The notes beneath the pieces are model-generated. The model did no database searches. It saw only the letters and a program-made list of their open reading frames with translations, and had not been told where the DNA came from. Made by a program: the position numbers and the translations under genes. 44,398 nt of DNA. Origin: Comamonadaceae bacterium. Its GTDB lineage: Bacteria > Pseudomonadota > Gammaproteobacteria > Burkholderiales > Burkholderiaceae_C. Location: contig CANJWZ010000037.1 in the NCBI GenBank assembly GCA_947478725.1, positions 1-44,398 on the forward strand, given 5' to 3'. Positions 8,448-17,753 of the stretch are shown here, piece by piece. Each line of letters begins with the position of its first letter. The stretch's first letter is position 1.

Positions 8448-8624
8448 GTCCCCCGCCCCTATGGGGCTCCTCCTTGATTTGGCAAAACCCCAAGTCCACG
8501 CTGCGGCAGACACACCATGCCCGTTGCTGGACACAAGGTTTTTACGAAGGTGCAGAAACAAGCCGAAGAGCGGTTTGCCTGGGTGTTCTGCGGAGGTCAA
8601 GGAGGAGCGCGAAGCGCGGGGGAC
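8448..8624. repeat. Nested inverted repeat between pccA and pccB
   Basis: The left arm (8448-8477) and right arm (8597-8624) are inverted copies sharing GTCCCCCGC and GCTCCTCCTTGA. The centres differ, but each forms its own small hairpin: GCCCC-TAT-GGGGC on the left, GCGC-TTC-GCGC on the right. The intervening 120 nt has no supported gene. Together with flanks this fills the roughly 330-nt pccA-pccB gap, which is unusual inside an operon. Confidence 0.65.
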
Positions 8625-8689
8625 ACGTAGCAGAGCACTCGGGCAGACCGCTCGCTTCGCATACAGATAAGCAGTCTTCAAACGCATGA

Positions 8690-10222
8690 TCACAACGGAA
8701 TATTCCCATGCTTGCGCCACGGGTTCTCCAGCTTCTTGTCCCGTAGCATCACCAACGAACGGCAAATGCGCCGACGCGTCTCATGCGGCAAGATCACATC
8801 GTCAATAAACCCGCGCGCACCCGCGATAAACGGATTGGCAAAACGTTCTTTGTATTCGGCCTCACGCGCAGCCAGCTTCACCGGGTCGCCCTTGTCTTCT
8901 CGGAAAATAATTTCAACCGCACCCTTGGCGCCCATCACCGCAATCTCGGCATTCGGCCAGGCAAAGTTCACGTCGCCGCGCAGGTGTTTGGAGGCCATCA
9001 CGTCATATGCGCCGCCATAGGCCTTACGGGTAATCACCGTGATTTTCGGTACCGTGCATTCAGCGTAGGCATACAGCAGTTTGGCGCCGTGCTTGATGAT
9101 GCCGCCGTATTCTTGCGATGTACCCGGCATAAAGCCAGGCACGTCAACAAACGTCACAACCGGGATGTTGAAGCAATCACAAAACCGGATAAAACGCGCC
9201 GCCTTGATGGACGATTTGATGTCCAGGCAACCGGCCAGCACCAGCGGCTGGTTGGCCACAATGCCCACGGTCTGGCCTTCCATCCGTGCAAAGCCAATGA
9301 TGATGTTTTTGGCGTACTCGGGCTGTATCTCAAAAAAGTCGCCATCGTCCACCGTTTTGACAATCAGCTCCTTCATGTCATACGGCTTGTTCGGGTTGTC
9401 GGGTACCAGGGTGTCCAGGCTGAAGTCCATGCGGTTGGCCGGGTCGGCATTTGGGCGCACCGGGGCTTTTTCGCGGTTGTTCAGCGGCAGGTAGTTGTAC
9501 AGCCGGCGCAGCATCAGCAGCGCTTCCACATCGTTTTCAAAAGCCAAGTCAGCCACGCCGCTTTTGGTGGTGTGGGTAATGGCCCCGCCCAGCTCTTCGG
9601 CCGTCACGCTTTCATGGGTCACGGTTTTGACGACCTCCGGGCCCGTCACAAACATGTAGCTGGAATCTTTGACCATGAAAATAAAGTCGGTCATGGCCGG
9701 GCTGTACACCGCGCCGCCTGCACTTGGCCCCATGATCATGCTGATCTGCGGAATCACGCCGCTGGCCATCACGTTGCGCTGAAACACATCGGCATAACCG
9801 CCCAGCGATGCCACGCCTTCCTGAATACGCGCGCCGCCTGAATCATTCAGGCCAATCACAGGCGCACCCACCTTCATCGCCTGGTCCATCACCTTGCAGA
9901 TTTTTTCGGCATGCGCCTCAGACAATGCGCCGCCAAACACGGTGAAGTCCTGGCTGAACACAAAGACCAGGCGGCCATTGATCATGCCGTAGCCAGTGAC
10001 CACACCATCGCCCGGCGGGCGGTTGTCGGCCATGCCAAAGTCGGTGCAGCGGTGCTCGACAAACATGTCCCACTCTTCAAACGTGCCTTCATCGAGCAGC
10101 AGTTCCAGCCGCTCACGCGCAGTGAGTTTGCCTTTGCCGTGCTGCGCGTCAATCCGCTTTTGGCCACCGCCCAGTCGGGCAGCAGCGCGTTTTTGTTCGA
10201 GTTTTTCAAGAATGTCTTGCAT
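8690..10222 (-). CDS. pccB: Propionyl-CoA carboxylase beta subunit (carboxyltransferase)
   Basis: A 510-residue carboxyltransferase. [51 protein letters not shown] and the [20 protein letters not shown] block are the N-terminal crotonase-like half. [20 protein letters not shown] and [17 protein letters not shown] mark the acyl-CoA binding half. The C-terminus [12 protein letters not shown] is characteristic of PccB. It transfers CO2 from biotin on PccA to propionyl-CoA. It follows meaB by 31 nt, with a repeat copy between them. Confidence 0.94.
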   Translation of the reverse strand: MQDILEKLEQKRAAARLGGGQKRIDAQHGKGKLTARERLELLLDEGTFEEWDMFVEHRCTDFGMADNRPPGDGVVTGYGMINGRLVFVFSQDFTVFGGALSEAHAEKICKVMDQAMKVGAPVIGLNDSGGARIQEGVASLGGYADVFQRNVMASGVIPQISMIMGPSAGGAVYSPAMTDFIFMVKDSSYMFVTGPEVVKTVTHESVTAEELGGAITHTTKSGVADLAFENDVEALLMLRRLYNYLPLNNREKAPVRPNADPANRMDFSLDTLVPDNPNKPYDMKELIVKTVDDGDFFEIQPEYAKNIIIGFARMEGQTVGIVANQPLVLAGCLDIKSSIKAARFIRFCDCFNIPVVTFVDVPGFMPGTSQEYGGIIKHGAKLLYAYAECTVPKITVITRKAYGGAYDVMASKHLRGDVNFAWPNAEIAVMGAKGAVEIIFREDKGDPVKLAAREAEYKERFANPFIAGARGFIDDVILPHETRRRICRSLVMLRDKKLENPWRKHGNIPL

Positions 10223-10247
10223 GGTTATTTTCTGTTGATGGATTTTT

Positions 10248-10300
10248 TGCTACTTATTCAGGAGCTTCTTGCCCTTGATTTGATTGGGCTAAAAGCAGAT
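10248..10300 (+). repeat. Interspersed TAGCT-type repeat forming the 3' end of meaB
   Basis: Core TTCAGGAGCTTCTTGCCCTT followed by a GATTTGATTGGGCTAAAAGC tail. This closely matches the reverse complement of the copy at 22281-22343. It supplies the meaB stop codon and about the last 14 residues of MeaB ([14 protein letters not shown]). Confidence 0.6.
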
Positions 10301-11270
10301 TTCGTGCTGCTGTAGAGGCCGGAACCTGGCCGCTGGCGACTTGGCTCAGTATTTCAGGCAGCAATTGGCTGACCGCAGGGTTTTGCTTGAAAGCCTGTTT
10401 CAGCCCCACGTCAATACGCTCCCACATCCAGCTCAGTGACTGCTGCTGGCGACGCTCTGCCAACTTGCCATTGGCGGTTTGCCGCGCCTTGAAGTCTTGC
10501 ACCTCTGCCCAGAAGGCCTCCACACCACTGCCCTTCAAGGCACTGAGCTGAATCGCTTTGGGGTGCCAGTTGCTTTCGACATAGCCGCTGAACATGCCCA
10601 GCAATTGCATGGCCGATGTGATTTGCAGTTGCGCGCGCTGCGCGGCGATGGCGTCAATGTCAGCCTTGTTGATGACGACCAGATCGGCCAGCTCCATCAC
10701 GCCTTTTTTGATCGCCTGCAAATCATCACCCGCATTTGGCAGCTGCATCAGCACAAACATATCGGTCATGCTGGCTACAGCCGTCTCAGATTGGCCCACA
10801 CCGACGGTTTCCACCATGACGACGTCGTAGCCAGCAGCCTCACAGACCAGCATGGCCTCGCGGGTTTTTTCAGTCACACCGCCCAGCGCGCCGCTCGACG
10901 GGCTGGGACGGATGTAGGCCATCTCGTTGACGGACAGCATTTCCATCCGCGTTTTGTCGCCCAAGATCGAGCCACCAGACACGGTAGACGAGGGGTCAAT
11001 CGTCAGCACCGCCACCCGGTGACCGAGCTTGATGAGGTACAGGCCCAGCACCTCAATGAAGGTGGACTTGCCAACGCCAGGCACGCCGCTGATGCCCAGG
11101 CGAAAGGATGTGCCGGTGTGGGGCAGCAAGGCGGTCAGCAGCTGGTCGGCTTGGGCGCGGTGGTCGGCGCGCGTCGATTCGAGCAGGGTGATGGCTTTGG
11201 CGATGGCGCGGCGTTGGGCTTGCGCCTCTGAGCTCACAACCGCCTGAGCCAATGACAAGGGGGTATCCAT
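10254..11270 (-). CDS. meaB: Methylmalonyl-CoA mutase-associated GTPase MeaB
   Basis: About 338 residues, a G3E-family GTPase that loads and protects the B12 cofactor of methylmalonyl-CoA mutase. The P-loop GVPGVGKS is at about residues 62-69; switch and base-recognition parts are [32 protein letters not shown] and [10 protein letters not shown]. The ATG at 11270 is 5 nt after the stop of the PIN toxin gene; an in-frame GTG at 11279 overlaps that stop. The C-terminal residues come from an interspersed repeat, suggesting the native end was replaced. It is separated from the mutase gene by a TA module. Confidence 0.92.
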   Translation of the reverse strand: MDTPLSLAQAVVSSEAQAQRRAIAKAITLLESTRADHRAQADQLLTALLPHTGTSFRLGISGVPGVGKSTFIEVLGLYLIKLGHRVAVLTIDPSSTVSGGSILGDKTRMEMLSVNEMAYIRPSPSSGALGGVTEKTREAMLVCEAAGYDVVMVETVGVGQSETAVASMTDMFVLMQLPNAGDDLQAIKKGVMELADLVVINKADIDAIAAQRAQLQITSAMQLLGMFSGYVESNWHPKAIQLSALKGSGVEAFWAEVQDFKARQTANGKLAERRQQQSLSWMWERIDVGLKQAFKQNPAVSQLLPEILSQVASGQVPASTAARNLLLAQSNQGQEAPE

Positions 11271-11275
11271 GCTGA

Positions 11276-11695
11276 TCACAAAATCTCAAACGCCTGCCCA
11301 TCAGGCAAGCGATATCGAAAGAAATTCCGCGTGTCTTCCGTCAAAATCTTGCGCACTTGCCGCTGCATGGCAAGCCACATGAGGGAGGCATCGGCGAAGT
11401 CCATCAGTGTTTTCTTGGGCTCACTGTAGGTTCGCATCCAGGTCATCATTTGGGACAAGTCGGAGACTTCAAAGGCGGTCACATCACACGCGCCCTGCGC
11501 CAACCATGACAGAAGGCCGAAATGGTTGTGCGGCGACAGCATATAGCTTGCCTCCGTCACGCAAGGCCATGTGGTCAGCAAGCTCAAACCTTGGCTGTAA
11601 CAAGCCTCCAGCTTGACCACATTGCTTTTGTGGCACATATCATCATCGTCAAACAGCGCCACCATCACACTGGCATCCAGCAGAACCTGACTCAT
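11276..11695 (-). CDS. PIN-domain toxin (VapC-like) inside the methylmalonyl-CoA operon
   Basis: A 139-residue PIN-domain protein. [19 protein letters not shown] has the first catalytic Asp, [13 protein letters not shown] the conserved Glu, and [15 protein letters not shown] followed by [13 protein letters not shown] the C-terminal acidic residues. Its start overlaps the antitoxin stop (ATGA), and its stop lies 5 nt before the meaB ATG, so meaB is probably translationally coupled to it. It resembles the PIN protein at 21182-21679 in general plan (TTWPCVTEA against TTWPVLTEV) but not closely. Confidence 0.82.
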   Translation of the reverse strand: MSQVLLDASVMVALFDDDDMCHKSNVVKLEACYSQGLSLLTTWPCVTEASYMLSPHNHFGLLSWLAQGACDVTAFEVSDLSQMMTWMRTYSEPKKTLMDFADASLMWLAMQRQVRKILTEDTRNFFRYRLPDGQAFEIL

Positions 11696-11982
11696 AAAGA
11701 TTCGGTGTCGCCAGGCAATGGACGCTTGTATTTGCGGGCAACTGCTTGCCTGGCCAATTCCTTGCTGTGTCTGGATTTGTCAGTCTGCGGCATGCCGACT
11801 TGCGGCGATATGCCGTAATCACTGCGTATCTGCATCAGCAATGCCACCGGGTCTTTCGGTGCAAGCGCTTGCCTGAGTAAGTCTTGTACGTATTTAGACT
11901 TTGTCGTGTTCAAGCGATTCACCTCATGCTCCAGGCGTTGCTCAATGTCAGGCGGAATACGGATGGACAGAGCGGCGGTCAT
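11692..11982 (-). CDS. Ribbon-helix-helix type antitoxin
   Basis: A 96-residue protein. MTAALSIRIPPDIEQRLEHE followed by VNRLNTTKSKYVQDLLRQAL is a ribbon-helix-helix DNA-binding domain. The rest (GISPQVGMPQTDKSRHSKEL and a basic end) would contact the toxin. It is the first gene of the TA pair, with a candidate operator upstream that overlaps the mutase stop codon. It would repress the module, and perhaps readthrough into meaB. Confidence 0.78.
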   Translation of the reverse strand: MTAALSIRIPPDIEQRLEHEVNRLNTTKSKYVQDLLRQALAPKDPVALLMQIRSDYGISPQVGMPQTDKSRHSKELARQAVARKYKRPLPGDTESL

Positions 11983-12008
11983 GGCTAAACTCCCGATGAT
12001 TTAAGAAT

Positions 12009-12039
12009 AATTTGTATTACAGCACACAAATTACAAATT
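12009..12039. promoter_or_regulatory. Candidate operator of the internal TA module
   Basis: AATTTGT (12009-12015) and ACAAATT (12026-12032) form an inverted repeat with a 10-nt spacer. A second ACAAATT follows at 12033-12039, overlapping the mutase stop (12038-12040). The AT-rich block is the only non-coding DNA between the mutase and the antitoxin, so it probably carries the antitoxin promoter and its autorepression site. Confidence 0.45.
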
Positions 12040-14197
12040 AACTGGCAATCGCCTTGCGGATCTGCTCCAGCACATCCTTGGCGCTCGCCACAATCGGCGT
12101 GCCCGGCCCGTAAATTCCCTTCACACCGGCCTCGTACAACATCTCGTAATCAGGGCGGGGAATCACGCCGCCCACAAAAACGATGATGTCGTCAGCACCT
12201 TGCTTTTTCAGCTCGGCAATGATGCCGGGCACCAGGGTTTTGTGGCCTGCCGCCAAGGTGGACACTCCCACCGCATGCACGTCGTTTTCAATCGCCTGGC
12301 GAGCGCATTCTTCGGGGGTTTGAAACAGGGGCCCCATGTCCACGTCAAAGCCCAAATCAGCAAACGCGGTGGCCACCACCTTGGCGCCCCGGTCGTGGCC
12401 GTCCTGACCGAGTTTTGAGATCATCACGCGCGGGCGACGGCCTTCTTTTTCGGCAAAGTCGGTGATTTCTTTTTTGAGCTGTTCCCAGCCCTCGGCAGAG
12501 TCATAAGCGGCTGCGTACACGCCCGTCACCTTTTGTGTATCGGCGCGGTGACGGCCGTACACCGCCTCCAGGGCGTCGCTGATTTCACCGACTGTGGCTC
12601 TGGCGCGCACGGCTTGAATCGACAAATCAAGCAGGTTGCCAGAGTTGTCTTCTGCTGCGGTTTTGATAGCTGCCAGCGCAGCATCTACGGCGGCCTGATC
12701 GCGTTTTGACTTGATTTCCTGGAGCCGTTTGATCTGCCCCTCACGCACCGCCACATTGTCAATGTCGCGGGTTTCAATCGCGTCTTCTGTCTTCAGCTTG
12801 TACTTGTTCACGCCCACAATCACGTCTTTACCGCTGTCGATGCGAGCCTGCTTTTCAGCGGCGGCTGCTTCAATTTTCAGCTTGGCCCAGCCGCTGTCAA
12901 CGGCCTTGGTCATGCCGCCCATGGCTTCGACTTCTTCAATGATGGTCCAGGCGGCGTCGGCCATGTCCTGGGTCAGCTTTTCCATCATGTAGCTGCCCGC
13001 CCAGGGGTCCACCACGGCACCGATGTGCGTTTCTTCCTGAATGATGAGCTGCGTGTTGCGTGCGATGCGGCTGGAAAATTCGGTCGGCAGCGCAATCGCC
13101 TCGTCAAACGAGTTGGTGTGCAGCGACTGCGTCCCACCAAACACTGCCGCCATGCCCTCAATGGTGGTGCGCACAATGTTGTTGTACGGGTCCTGCTCGG
13201 TCAGGCTCCAGCCGCTGGTCTGGCAGTGGGTGCGCAGCATGAGCGACTTCGGTGACTTGGCATCAAAGTCTTTCATGATGCGGCACCACAGCAGTCGTGC
13301 GGCGCGCATTTTGGCAATCTCCAAGTAGAAATTCATGCCAATCGCCCAGAAAAAGCTCAAGCGGCCCGCAAAGCCATCGACGTCCAGCCCCTTGCCAATC
13401 GCCGTCTTCACATACTCCTTGCCGTCGGCCAGCGTGAAGGCCAATTCGAGCGCCTGATTGGCCCCGGCCTCTTGCATGTGGTAGCCGCTGATAGAAATCG
13501 AGTTGAACTTCGGCATGTGTTTGGCCGTGTATTCAATGATGTCGCCAATGATGCGAATGCTGGGCGCGGGCGGGTAAATGTAGGTGTTGCGCACCATGAA
13601 TTCTTTGAGGATGTCGTTTTGAATCGTGCCGCTCAAGTCAGCCTGGGCCACGCCCTGCTCTTCAGCTGCCACCACGTAGCCGGCCAGCACCGGCAGCACC
13701 GCGCCGTTCATCGTCATGCTGACACTGACTTTGTCGAGCGGGATCTGGTTGAACAAAATCTTCATGTCCTCGACCGAGTCAATCGCCACGCCGGCCTTGC
13801 CCACGTCGCCGGTCACGCGCGGGTGGTCGCTGTCATAGCCACGGTGCGTGGCCAGGTCAAACGCAACGCTCACACCCTGCCCGCCTGCGGCCAAAGCCTT
13901 GCGGTAAAAAGCGTTCGACTCTTCAGCGGTTGAAAACCCGGCGTACTGCCGAATCGTCCACGGGCGCACCGTGTACATGGTGGCCTGCGGGCCGCGAATG
14001 AAGGGCTCAAAGCCGGGCAGCGTGTGGGTGTAGGGCAGGTCTTTGGTGTCGTCTGCCGTGTACAACGGCTTGACGGTGATGCCGTCTGGCGTCTGCCAGT
14101 TCAGGGCATTCACGTCGCCGCCGGGGGCAGATTTGGCGGCGGCTTTTTCCCAGTCCAGAAGGATTGAAGGTTTGAAGGGCGTGAGTGGCTTGGTCAT
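12038..14197 (-). CDS. mcm: Methylmalonyl-CoA mutase
   Basis: 719 residues in one chain, with the catalytic TIM barrel first and the B12 domain last. Barrel blocks include [40 protein letters not shown] and [20 protein letters not shown]. The cobalamin motif is [14 protein letters not shown], with the cobalt-ligating His at about residue 601. The enzyme interconverts methylmalonyl-CoA and succinyl-CoA. I chose the ATG at 14197; the frame stays open upstream but runs through the divergent gntR gene. It heads the minus-strand propionate block. Confidence 0.94.
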   Translation of the reverse strand: MTKPLTPFKPSILLDWEKAAAKSAPGGDVNALNWQTPDGITVKPLYTADDTKDLPYTHTLPGFEPFIRGPQATMYTVRPWTIRQYAGFSTAEESNAFYRKALAAGGQGVSVAFDLATHRGYDSDHPRVTGDVGKAGVAIDSVEDMKILFNQIPLDKVSVSMTMNGAVLPVLAGYVVAAEEQGVAQADLSGTIQNDILKEFMVRNTYIYPPAPSIRIIGDIIEYTAKHMPKFNSISISGYHMQEAGANQALELAFTLADGKEYVKTAIGKGLDVDGFAGRLSFFWAIGMNFYLEIAKMRAARLLWCRIMKDFDAKSPKSLMLRTHCQTSGWSLTEQDPYNNIVRTTIEGMAAVFGGTQSLHTNSFDEAIALPTEFSSRIARNTQLIIQEETHIGAVVDPWAGSYMMEKLTQDMADAAWTIIEEVEAMGGMTKAVDSGWAKLKIEAAAAEKQARIDSGKDVIVGVNKYKLKTEDAIETRDIDNVAVREGQIKRLQEIKSKRDQAAVDAALAAIKTAAEDNSGNLLDLSIQAVRARATVGEISDALEAVYGRHRADTQKVTGVYAAAYDSAEGWEQLKKEITDFAEKEGRRPRVMISKLGQDGHDRGAKVVATAFADLGFDVDMGPLFQTPEECARQAIENDVHAVGVSTLAAGHKTLVPGIIAELKKQGADDIIVFVGGVIPRPDYEMLYEAGVKGIYGPGTPIVASAKDVLEQIRKAIAS

Positions 14198-14226
14198 AAG
14201 CCCGCATCTTACCAAATTCTCAGATT

Positions 14227-14256
14227 TGTAATTATGAATTAAGTTTCGTGTAAACT
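14227..14256 (+). promoter_or_regulatory. Candidate gntR promoter and operator
   Basis: In the 69-nt gap between the divergent mutase and gntR genes, TAATT-ATG-AATTA (14229-14241) is a perfect inverted repeat. It overlaps a possible -35 TTGTAA (14227-14232), with TAAACT (14251-14256) 18 nt further. The repeat is a plausible site for the GntR protein acting on both directions. The promoter match is moderate. Confidence 0.35.
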
Positions 14257-14266
14257 TTGGCGCACC

Positions 14267-14923
14267 ATGAACGCACCCACTTTGCCTCAAAGCCTCAAGC
14301 AGCGCGCTTTGTACGAAGAAGTTGCGGAGCTGCTGCGCGAAAAAATATTCAACCACCAGCTGGCCGCAGGCGCATGGATAGACGAGCTGAAAATCGCCGC
14401 CGAATACGGCATCAGCCGCACGCCGCTGCGCGAAGCGCTCAAGGTGCTGGCCACCGAAGGCCTGGTCACGATGAAGGTGCGGCGCGGCGCCTACGTGACC
14501 GAAGTCAACGACCAAGACTTGAGCGACGTGTTCCACCTCATGGCGCTGCTGGAAGCCGATGCGGCGCGCACAGTGGCCCAAAGCGCGACCGACCAGCAGC
14601 TCAAAGAGCTTGAAACGCTCCACCAGCAGCTGGAAAAATCCACCAAAGACCAGAAAGATCACATTCGGTTTTTCACCCTCAACGAGGCCTTCCACACCAA
14701 GCTGCTGGAAGTTGCCAATAACCGCTGGGCAGGCCAAATGGTGGCCGATTTGCGCAAAGTCATGAAGCTCAATAGGGCAGAGTCGCTGACCAAACCAGGG
14801 CGGATTGCAGAATCATTGGCTGAGCATGCGGTCCTGATGGCGGCCTTGAAAAAGCGCGACGCTGCCGCTGCGCACGCGGCGATGCAGGCACATATCAACA
14901 GTGGGCTGGAAGCGGCGGGTTAA
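14267..14923 (+). CDS. GntR family regulator, FadR/FCD subfamily
   Basis: 218 residues. The N-terminal winged helix covers [40 protein letters not shown] and [17 protein letters not shown]. The C-terminal FCD domain shows the usual metal-binding Asp/His pattern ([42 protein letters not shown]). FCD regulators bind small carboxylates or acyl-CoA-like ligands. Its divergent position suggests it controls the methylmalonyl-CoA block and itself; the ligand is unknown. Confidence 0.88.
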   Translation: MNAPTLPQSLKQRALYEEVAELLREKIFNHQLAAGAWIDELKIAAEYGISRTPLREALKVLATEGLVTMKVRRGAYVTEVNDQDLSDVFHLMALLEADAARTVAQSATDQQLKELETLHQQLEKSTKDQKDHIRFFTLNEAFHTKLLEVANNRWAGQMVADLRKVMKLNRAESLTKPGRIAESLAEHAVLMAALKKRDAAAAHAAMQAHINSGLEAAG

Positions 14924-15016
14924 ACCAGGACGCTTGGCAAAACTGAGTAAGAATGGGTCAACCAGCCTGCGCTAACAGACACCGCGCTCACCAAATCATC
15001 AAACGTAAAAAGTACC

Positions 15017-15442
15017 ATGCCCCTCAAACACCACATCATTCCTGGCGCGCCTGACCCGGTTGCGCCGTTCAGCCATGCGGTTGAGGCCGACGGCTGGGTG
15101 CATCTGACGGGCCAAATGCCGTTCAGCGGCACCTCTATCAACGAGCCGTATCCACAAGGTATCGCCGCGCAAACGCTGCAAGTGATGCACAACCTGAAAA
15201 CGGTTCTATCCGGCGTGGGACTCGGTCTGGCTGATGTGGTGCAGGTGCGGGTGTATCTGCTGCATTTTGAGCGTGACTACGACGCGATGAATGCGGTTTA
15301 TGCCACCTGCTTTGAACCTGCCAAGCGGCCAGCACGCACCTGCATCGGGGTCAGCGGGCTGGCCAAAGGCGCCTTGATTGAAATTGACATGGTGGCGCGC
15401 CGGCCCAACCAAGCAAACGTCCAGCCATCAAAGCATTCTTAA
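15017..15442 (+). CDS. RidA/YjgF family protein
   Basis: A 141-residue RidA-fold protein (reactive enamine/imine deaminase family). PGAPDPVAPFSHAVEADGWV, LTGQMPFSG, QTLQVMHNLKTVLSGVGLGL and a C-terminal RPARTCIGVSGLAKGALIEI block, with the Arg that binds the imine carboxylate in RPAR, fit the family. Canonical RidA proteins are about 130 residues. It lies 93 nt after the gntR gene on the same strand, so co-transcription is possible. The exact substrate is unknown. Confidence 0.85.
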   Translation: MPLKHHIIPGAPDPVAPFSHAVEADGWVHLTGQMPFSGTSINEPYPQGIAAQTLQVMHNLKTVLSGVGLGLADVVQVRVYLLHFERDYDAMNAVYATCFEPAKRPARTCIGVSGLAKGALIEIDMVARRPNQANVQPSKHS

Positions 15443-15491
15443 AAGCACTTCAGGCTTGAATTCACCTTTTGCTTAACGCATAAAACACAGC

Positions 15492-16406
15492 TCAAGCAGC
15501 CCAGAAACTGTCACTTTTGGCGATGAAAGCCGGTAAATCCTCAAAATAAGGCAAGGCGCCGCCATCGATCAGATGAAACTGCCAGTTGGCGCGCTTGTCG
15601 ACCGTGCTGCGGCCCCGGTAGTCGGTAAAGTCGCCTCGCGCGGCCATGGACACCCAGACCGGGCAGGCCAGCTTTTCGTACAGGGTGTTGATATCGGCCG
15701 CAAACAAATAGGCAGACAAAAAATACAAGGGTGCGTGCTTGGCCCCCGGCTGGCGCGTCGTCAGCATGTCATAGCGCCACAGGGCTTCGTCAATCTTTTT
15801 GGAGCCCCAGGTGCGCTCTAAGAAATACCTGATCACAGCGGGCCGCGTGAGGGCGTTGAACAGGCCCAGGCTCCAGGCCGGGTTGCTCACAAGGCGGCGT
15901 AGCCAGGCAATTCCGCGTGAAGAACCAGGGGCTCCGTAGTGGCGCTTGGCGCGGCTGAAGCCAGTGGGGCTAACCAGCGCGAGCCTGCGAACCGCATCGG
16001 GCGCTTCACAGGCGGCTCTGGCCGCGTATTCAGCCGACAAAGACACCGCCAGCAAATCGACCGCCACACCACCGTGCAGGCTGCGGATGTGGGCCAGCGC
16101 CGCCAGCAACGCATCGGTCATCAGCCGGATGGTGTAGGCCCTGTCGCTGCGGTCAGACAAGCCGAAGCCCGGCAGGTCCACCGCGTAAGTGGGCCGCGTC
16201 TGGCGATAGTGGTCATACAGCGGGGCGACCTCAAACGCAGAAGCCGAGGCATTGACGCTGTGCACCAGCAAAATGGGCGTTTGCCCGGTTGCACTGGCTG
16301 GCCCGGACAGGTACAAACAGACCATGCCGCACGCCGGCTGCAAGTCAATCCGCTGACCTGAAAGTGCTGGCGACAATGGCAAGGCAGTTGGCGATGTAGC
16401 TGTCAT
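15492..16406 (-). CDS. Alpha/beta-fold hydrolase-like protein lacking the usual catalytic histidine
   Basis: 304 residues. VHSVNASASAFEVAPLYDHY and YAVDLPGFGLSDRSDRAYTI are the oxyanion and beta-4 regions. The nucleophile elbow reads LLAVSLSAEYAAR, with Ser122 in place but without the GxSxG glycines. VSMAARGDFTDYRG is near the expected acid. Where GHLPxxE is normal the sequence is GGALPYFEDLPAF, so Ala stands at the His position (about residue 284). It could be a non-catalytic member or use another base. The start is the ATG at 16406; a TTG four codons upstream is less likely. It is divergent from the Bug-type receptor gene. Confidence 0.75.
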   Translation of the reverse strand: MTATSPTALPLSPALSGQRIDLQPACGMVCLYLSGPASATGQTPILLVHSVNASASAFEVAPLYDHYRQTRPTYAVDLPGFGLSDRSDRAYTIRLMTDALLAALAHIRSLHGGVAVDLLAVSLSAEYAARAACEAPDAVRRLALVSPTGFSRAKRHYGAPGSSRGIAWLRRLVSNPAWSLGLFNALTRPAVIRYFLERTWGSKKIDEALWRYDMLTTRQPGAKHAPLYFLSAYLFAADINTLYEKLACPVWVSMAARGDFTDYRGRSTVDKRANWQFHLIDGGALPYFEDLPAFIAKSDSFWAA

Positions 16407-16448
16407 ACTGCAATTCAAAAAAACTGATTAGACCACTGGAGACAGGGT

Positions 16449-17441
16449 ATGCAAAAGCGAATTTTTTCATGCGTTCAAACGGCCTGGATGGGCGCATTGC
16501 TCCTGTGTGCAACGGCAGCGCTGCCCAGCTTTGCCCAAAGCCCCTACCCCAACAAACCGATTCGCCTGGTGGTGCCCTTTACCCCCGGCGGCGTGACAGA
16601 CACCAGCGGCCGGCTGATTGCCGAGCAACTGTCCAAGCGGCTTGGCCAGCAAGTCATCGTCGACAACAAGCCGGGGGCGTCCGGCAACATCGGCACCCAG
16701 CAGGTGGCTGCCGCCGCACCGGATGGTTACACGCTGGTGCTGGGGTTTGACGGCACGATGGTCATCAACCCGCACGTGTTTGACAAAGTGCCTTTTGACA
16801 CCCTCAAAGACTTTGCACCGGTTGGCAAAATTGGCGACGCGGTGCTGATTCTGGTGGCGCACCCCGGCGTTGCCGCCAAAACGCTGACCGAGGTGATTGC
16901 CTTGTCAAAAACCCAGGCCGGTGGCCTGTCCTACGGCACATCCGGCACGGGCGGCACGCCGCACATTGCCGGCGAACAGCTCAAGCTGCGCACCGGTGCC
17001 AACCTGACACACGTGCCCTACAAGGGCGGCGGCCAGGCGCTGATCGATGTGATGGGCGGCAGCATTCCGCTGGTGTACACCGCCGTGGCGGGCGCGCAGG
17101 GCCATGTCAAATCTGGCAAGCTGAAGGCGATTGCCGTGTCCAGCGCGCAGCGCAGCAAGTCACTGCCAGACGTGCCGACATTCATTGAAAGCGGCGTACC
17201 CGACTTTGAAGTCAGCTCCTGGGTGGGCCTGCTGGCCCCAGCCAAAACGCCCAAAGCCATCCTCGACAAACTGAATGCGGAACTGAACGCGGTGCTGAAC
17301 GACCCGGACGTGCGCGAAAAACTCAACGTGATGGGCATCACCGCCACGCCCGGCACCGCGGACAAGTTTGGCGACGAGATGAAACGCGATTTGGCGCGCT
17401 ACGGGCCGGTGGTGAAAGCGGCGGGGATCAAGGCGGAGTAA
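16449..17441 (+). CDS. Bug-family tripartite tricarboxylate transporter substrate-binding protein
   Basis: 330 residues with a signal peptide (MQKRIFSCVQTAWMGALLLC followed by an ALPSFAQS cleavage region). The mature start YPNKPIRLVVPFTPGGVTDT is the Bug-family hallmark, followed by VDNKPGASGNIGTQQVAAAA, YKGGGQALIDVMGG and PDVPTFIESGVPDFE. Periplasmic receptors of this kind bind carboxylates and pass them to TctAB-type membrane proteins. None is adjacent, which is usual for the very numerous Bug proteins in Burkholderiales. The ligand is unknown. Confidence 0.92.
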   Translation: MQKRIFSCVQTAWMGALLLCATAALPSFAQSPYPNKPIRLVVPFTPGGVTDTSGRLIAEQLSKRLGQQVIVDNKPGASGNIGTQQVAAAAPDGYTLVLGFDGTMVINPHVFDKVPFDTLKDFAPVGKIGDAVLILVAHPGVAAKTLTEVIALSKTQAGGLSYGTSGTGGTPHIAGEQLKLRTGANLTHVPYKGGGQALIDVMGGSIPLVYTAVAGAQGHVKSGKLKAIAVSSAQRSKSLPDVPTFIESGVPDFEVSSWVGLLAPAKTPKAILDKLNAELNAVLNDPDVREKLNVMGITATPGTADKFGDEMKRDLARYGPVVKAAGIKAE

Positions 17442-17460
17442 CTCGCGGCGGCTTGCATGC

Positions 17461-17621
17461 TCTTTTTTCAGGAGCTGCTTGGCCGTGTTTTTATTGGCTT
17501 GCAGGCGCTATTGGCACCTGAAAAGGGACTGCTTACAACCGTTTTTAGCCTTCTAAGCCAATGGCTATTTGCGCTGGCAGGGCATGAATGAATAGTAAGC
17601 GCGAATTAATTGGAATCTGAG
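17461..17621 (+). repeat. Direct repeat A (left copy), starts with a TAGCT-type repeat
   Basis: The first part (GGAGCTGCTTGGCCGTGTTT) is a member of the interspersed family. From 17494 to 17621 the sequence is a diverged copy of 20711-20842: both have a GCAGGCGCTATTGGCACCTG-like start, then ACAACCGTT, CCAATGGCTATT, GGCAG and AATTGG blocks in the same order. The rest of the gap, 17622-17753, holds no supported gene; it ends with the AAGGAG ribosome binding site (17743-17748) of the caspase gene. Confidence 0.6.
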
Positions 17622-17753
17622 GTAACCCCGATTTCCCTTCGCATTTGGCCTGCAAGCTATTGATTTGATGATCGACCAGCGGCAAGAAGTTGAGTGCAAC
17701 TTAAACTAACATCAAGTGAGTCCTGACTTTGGGGTCCACTTCAAGGAGCATGC

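Noticed and set aside
6218..8689. Long plus-strand open frame (823 codons) opposite pccA and beyond
   Set aside because: It is the antisense shadow of pccA, whose codon-3 G/C bias keeps this frame open. The translation is His/Arg/Gln-rich with no family resemblance.
8783..9841. Plus-strand open frame of 352 codons opposite pccB
   Set aside because: Shadow of the unambiguous pccB gene, with no recognisable domain or ribosome binding site.
14198..14737. N-terminal extension of the mutase frame to 14737
   Set aside because: It runs antisense through the gntR gene, and the extension has no mutase similarity. The family start is the Met at 14197.
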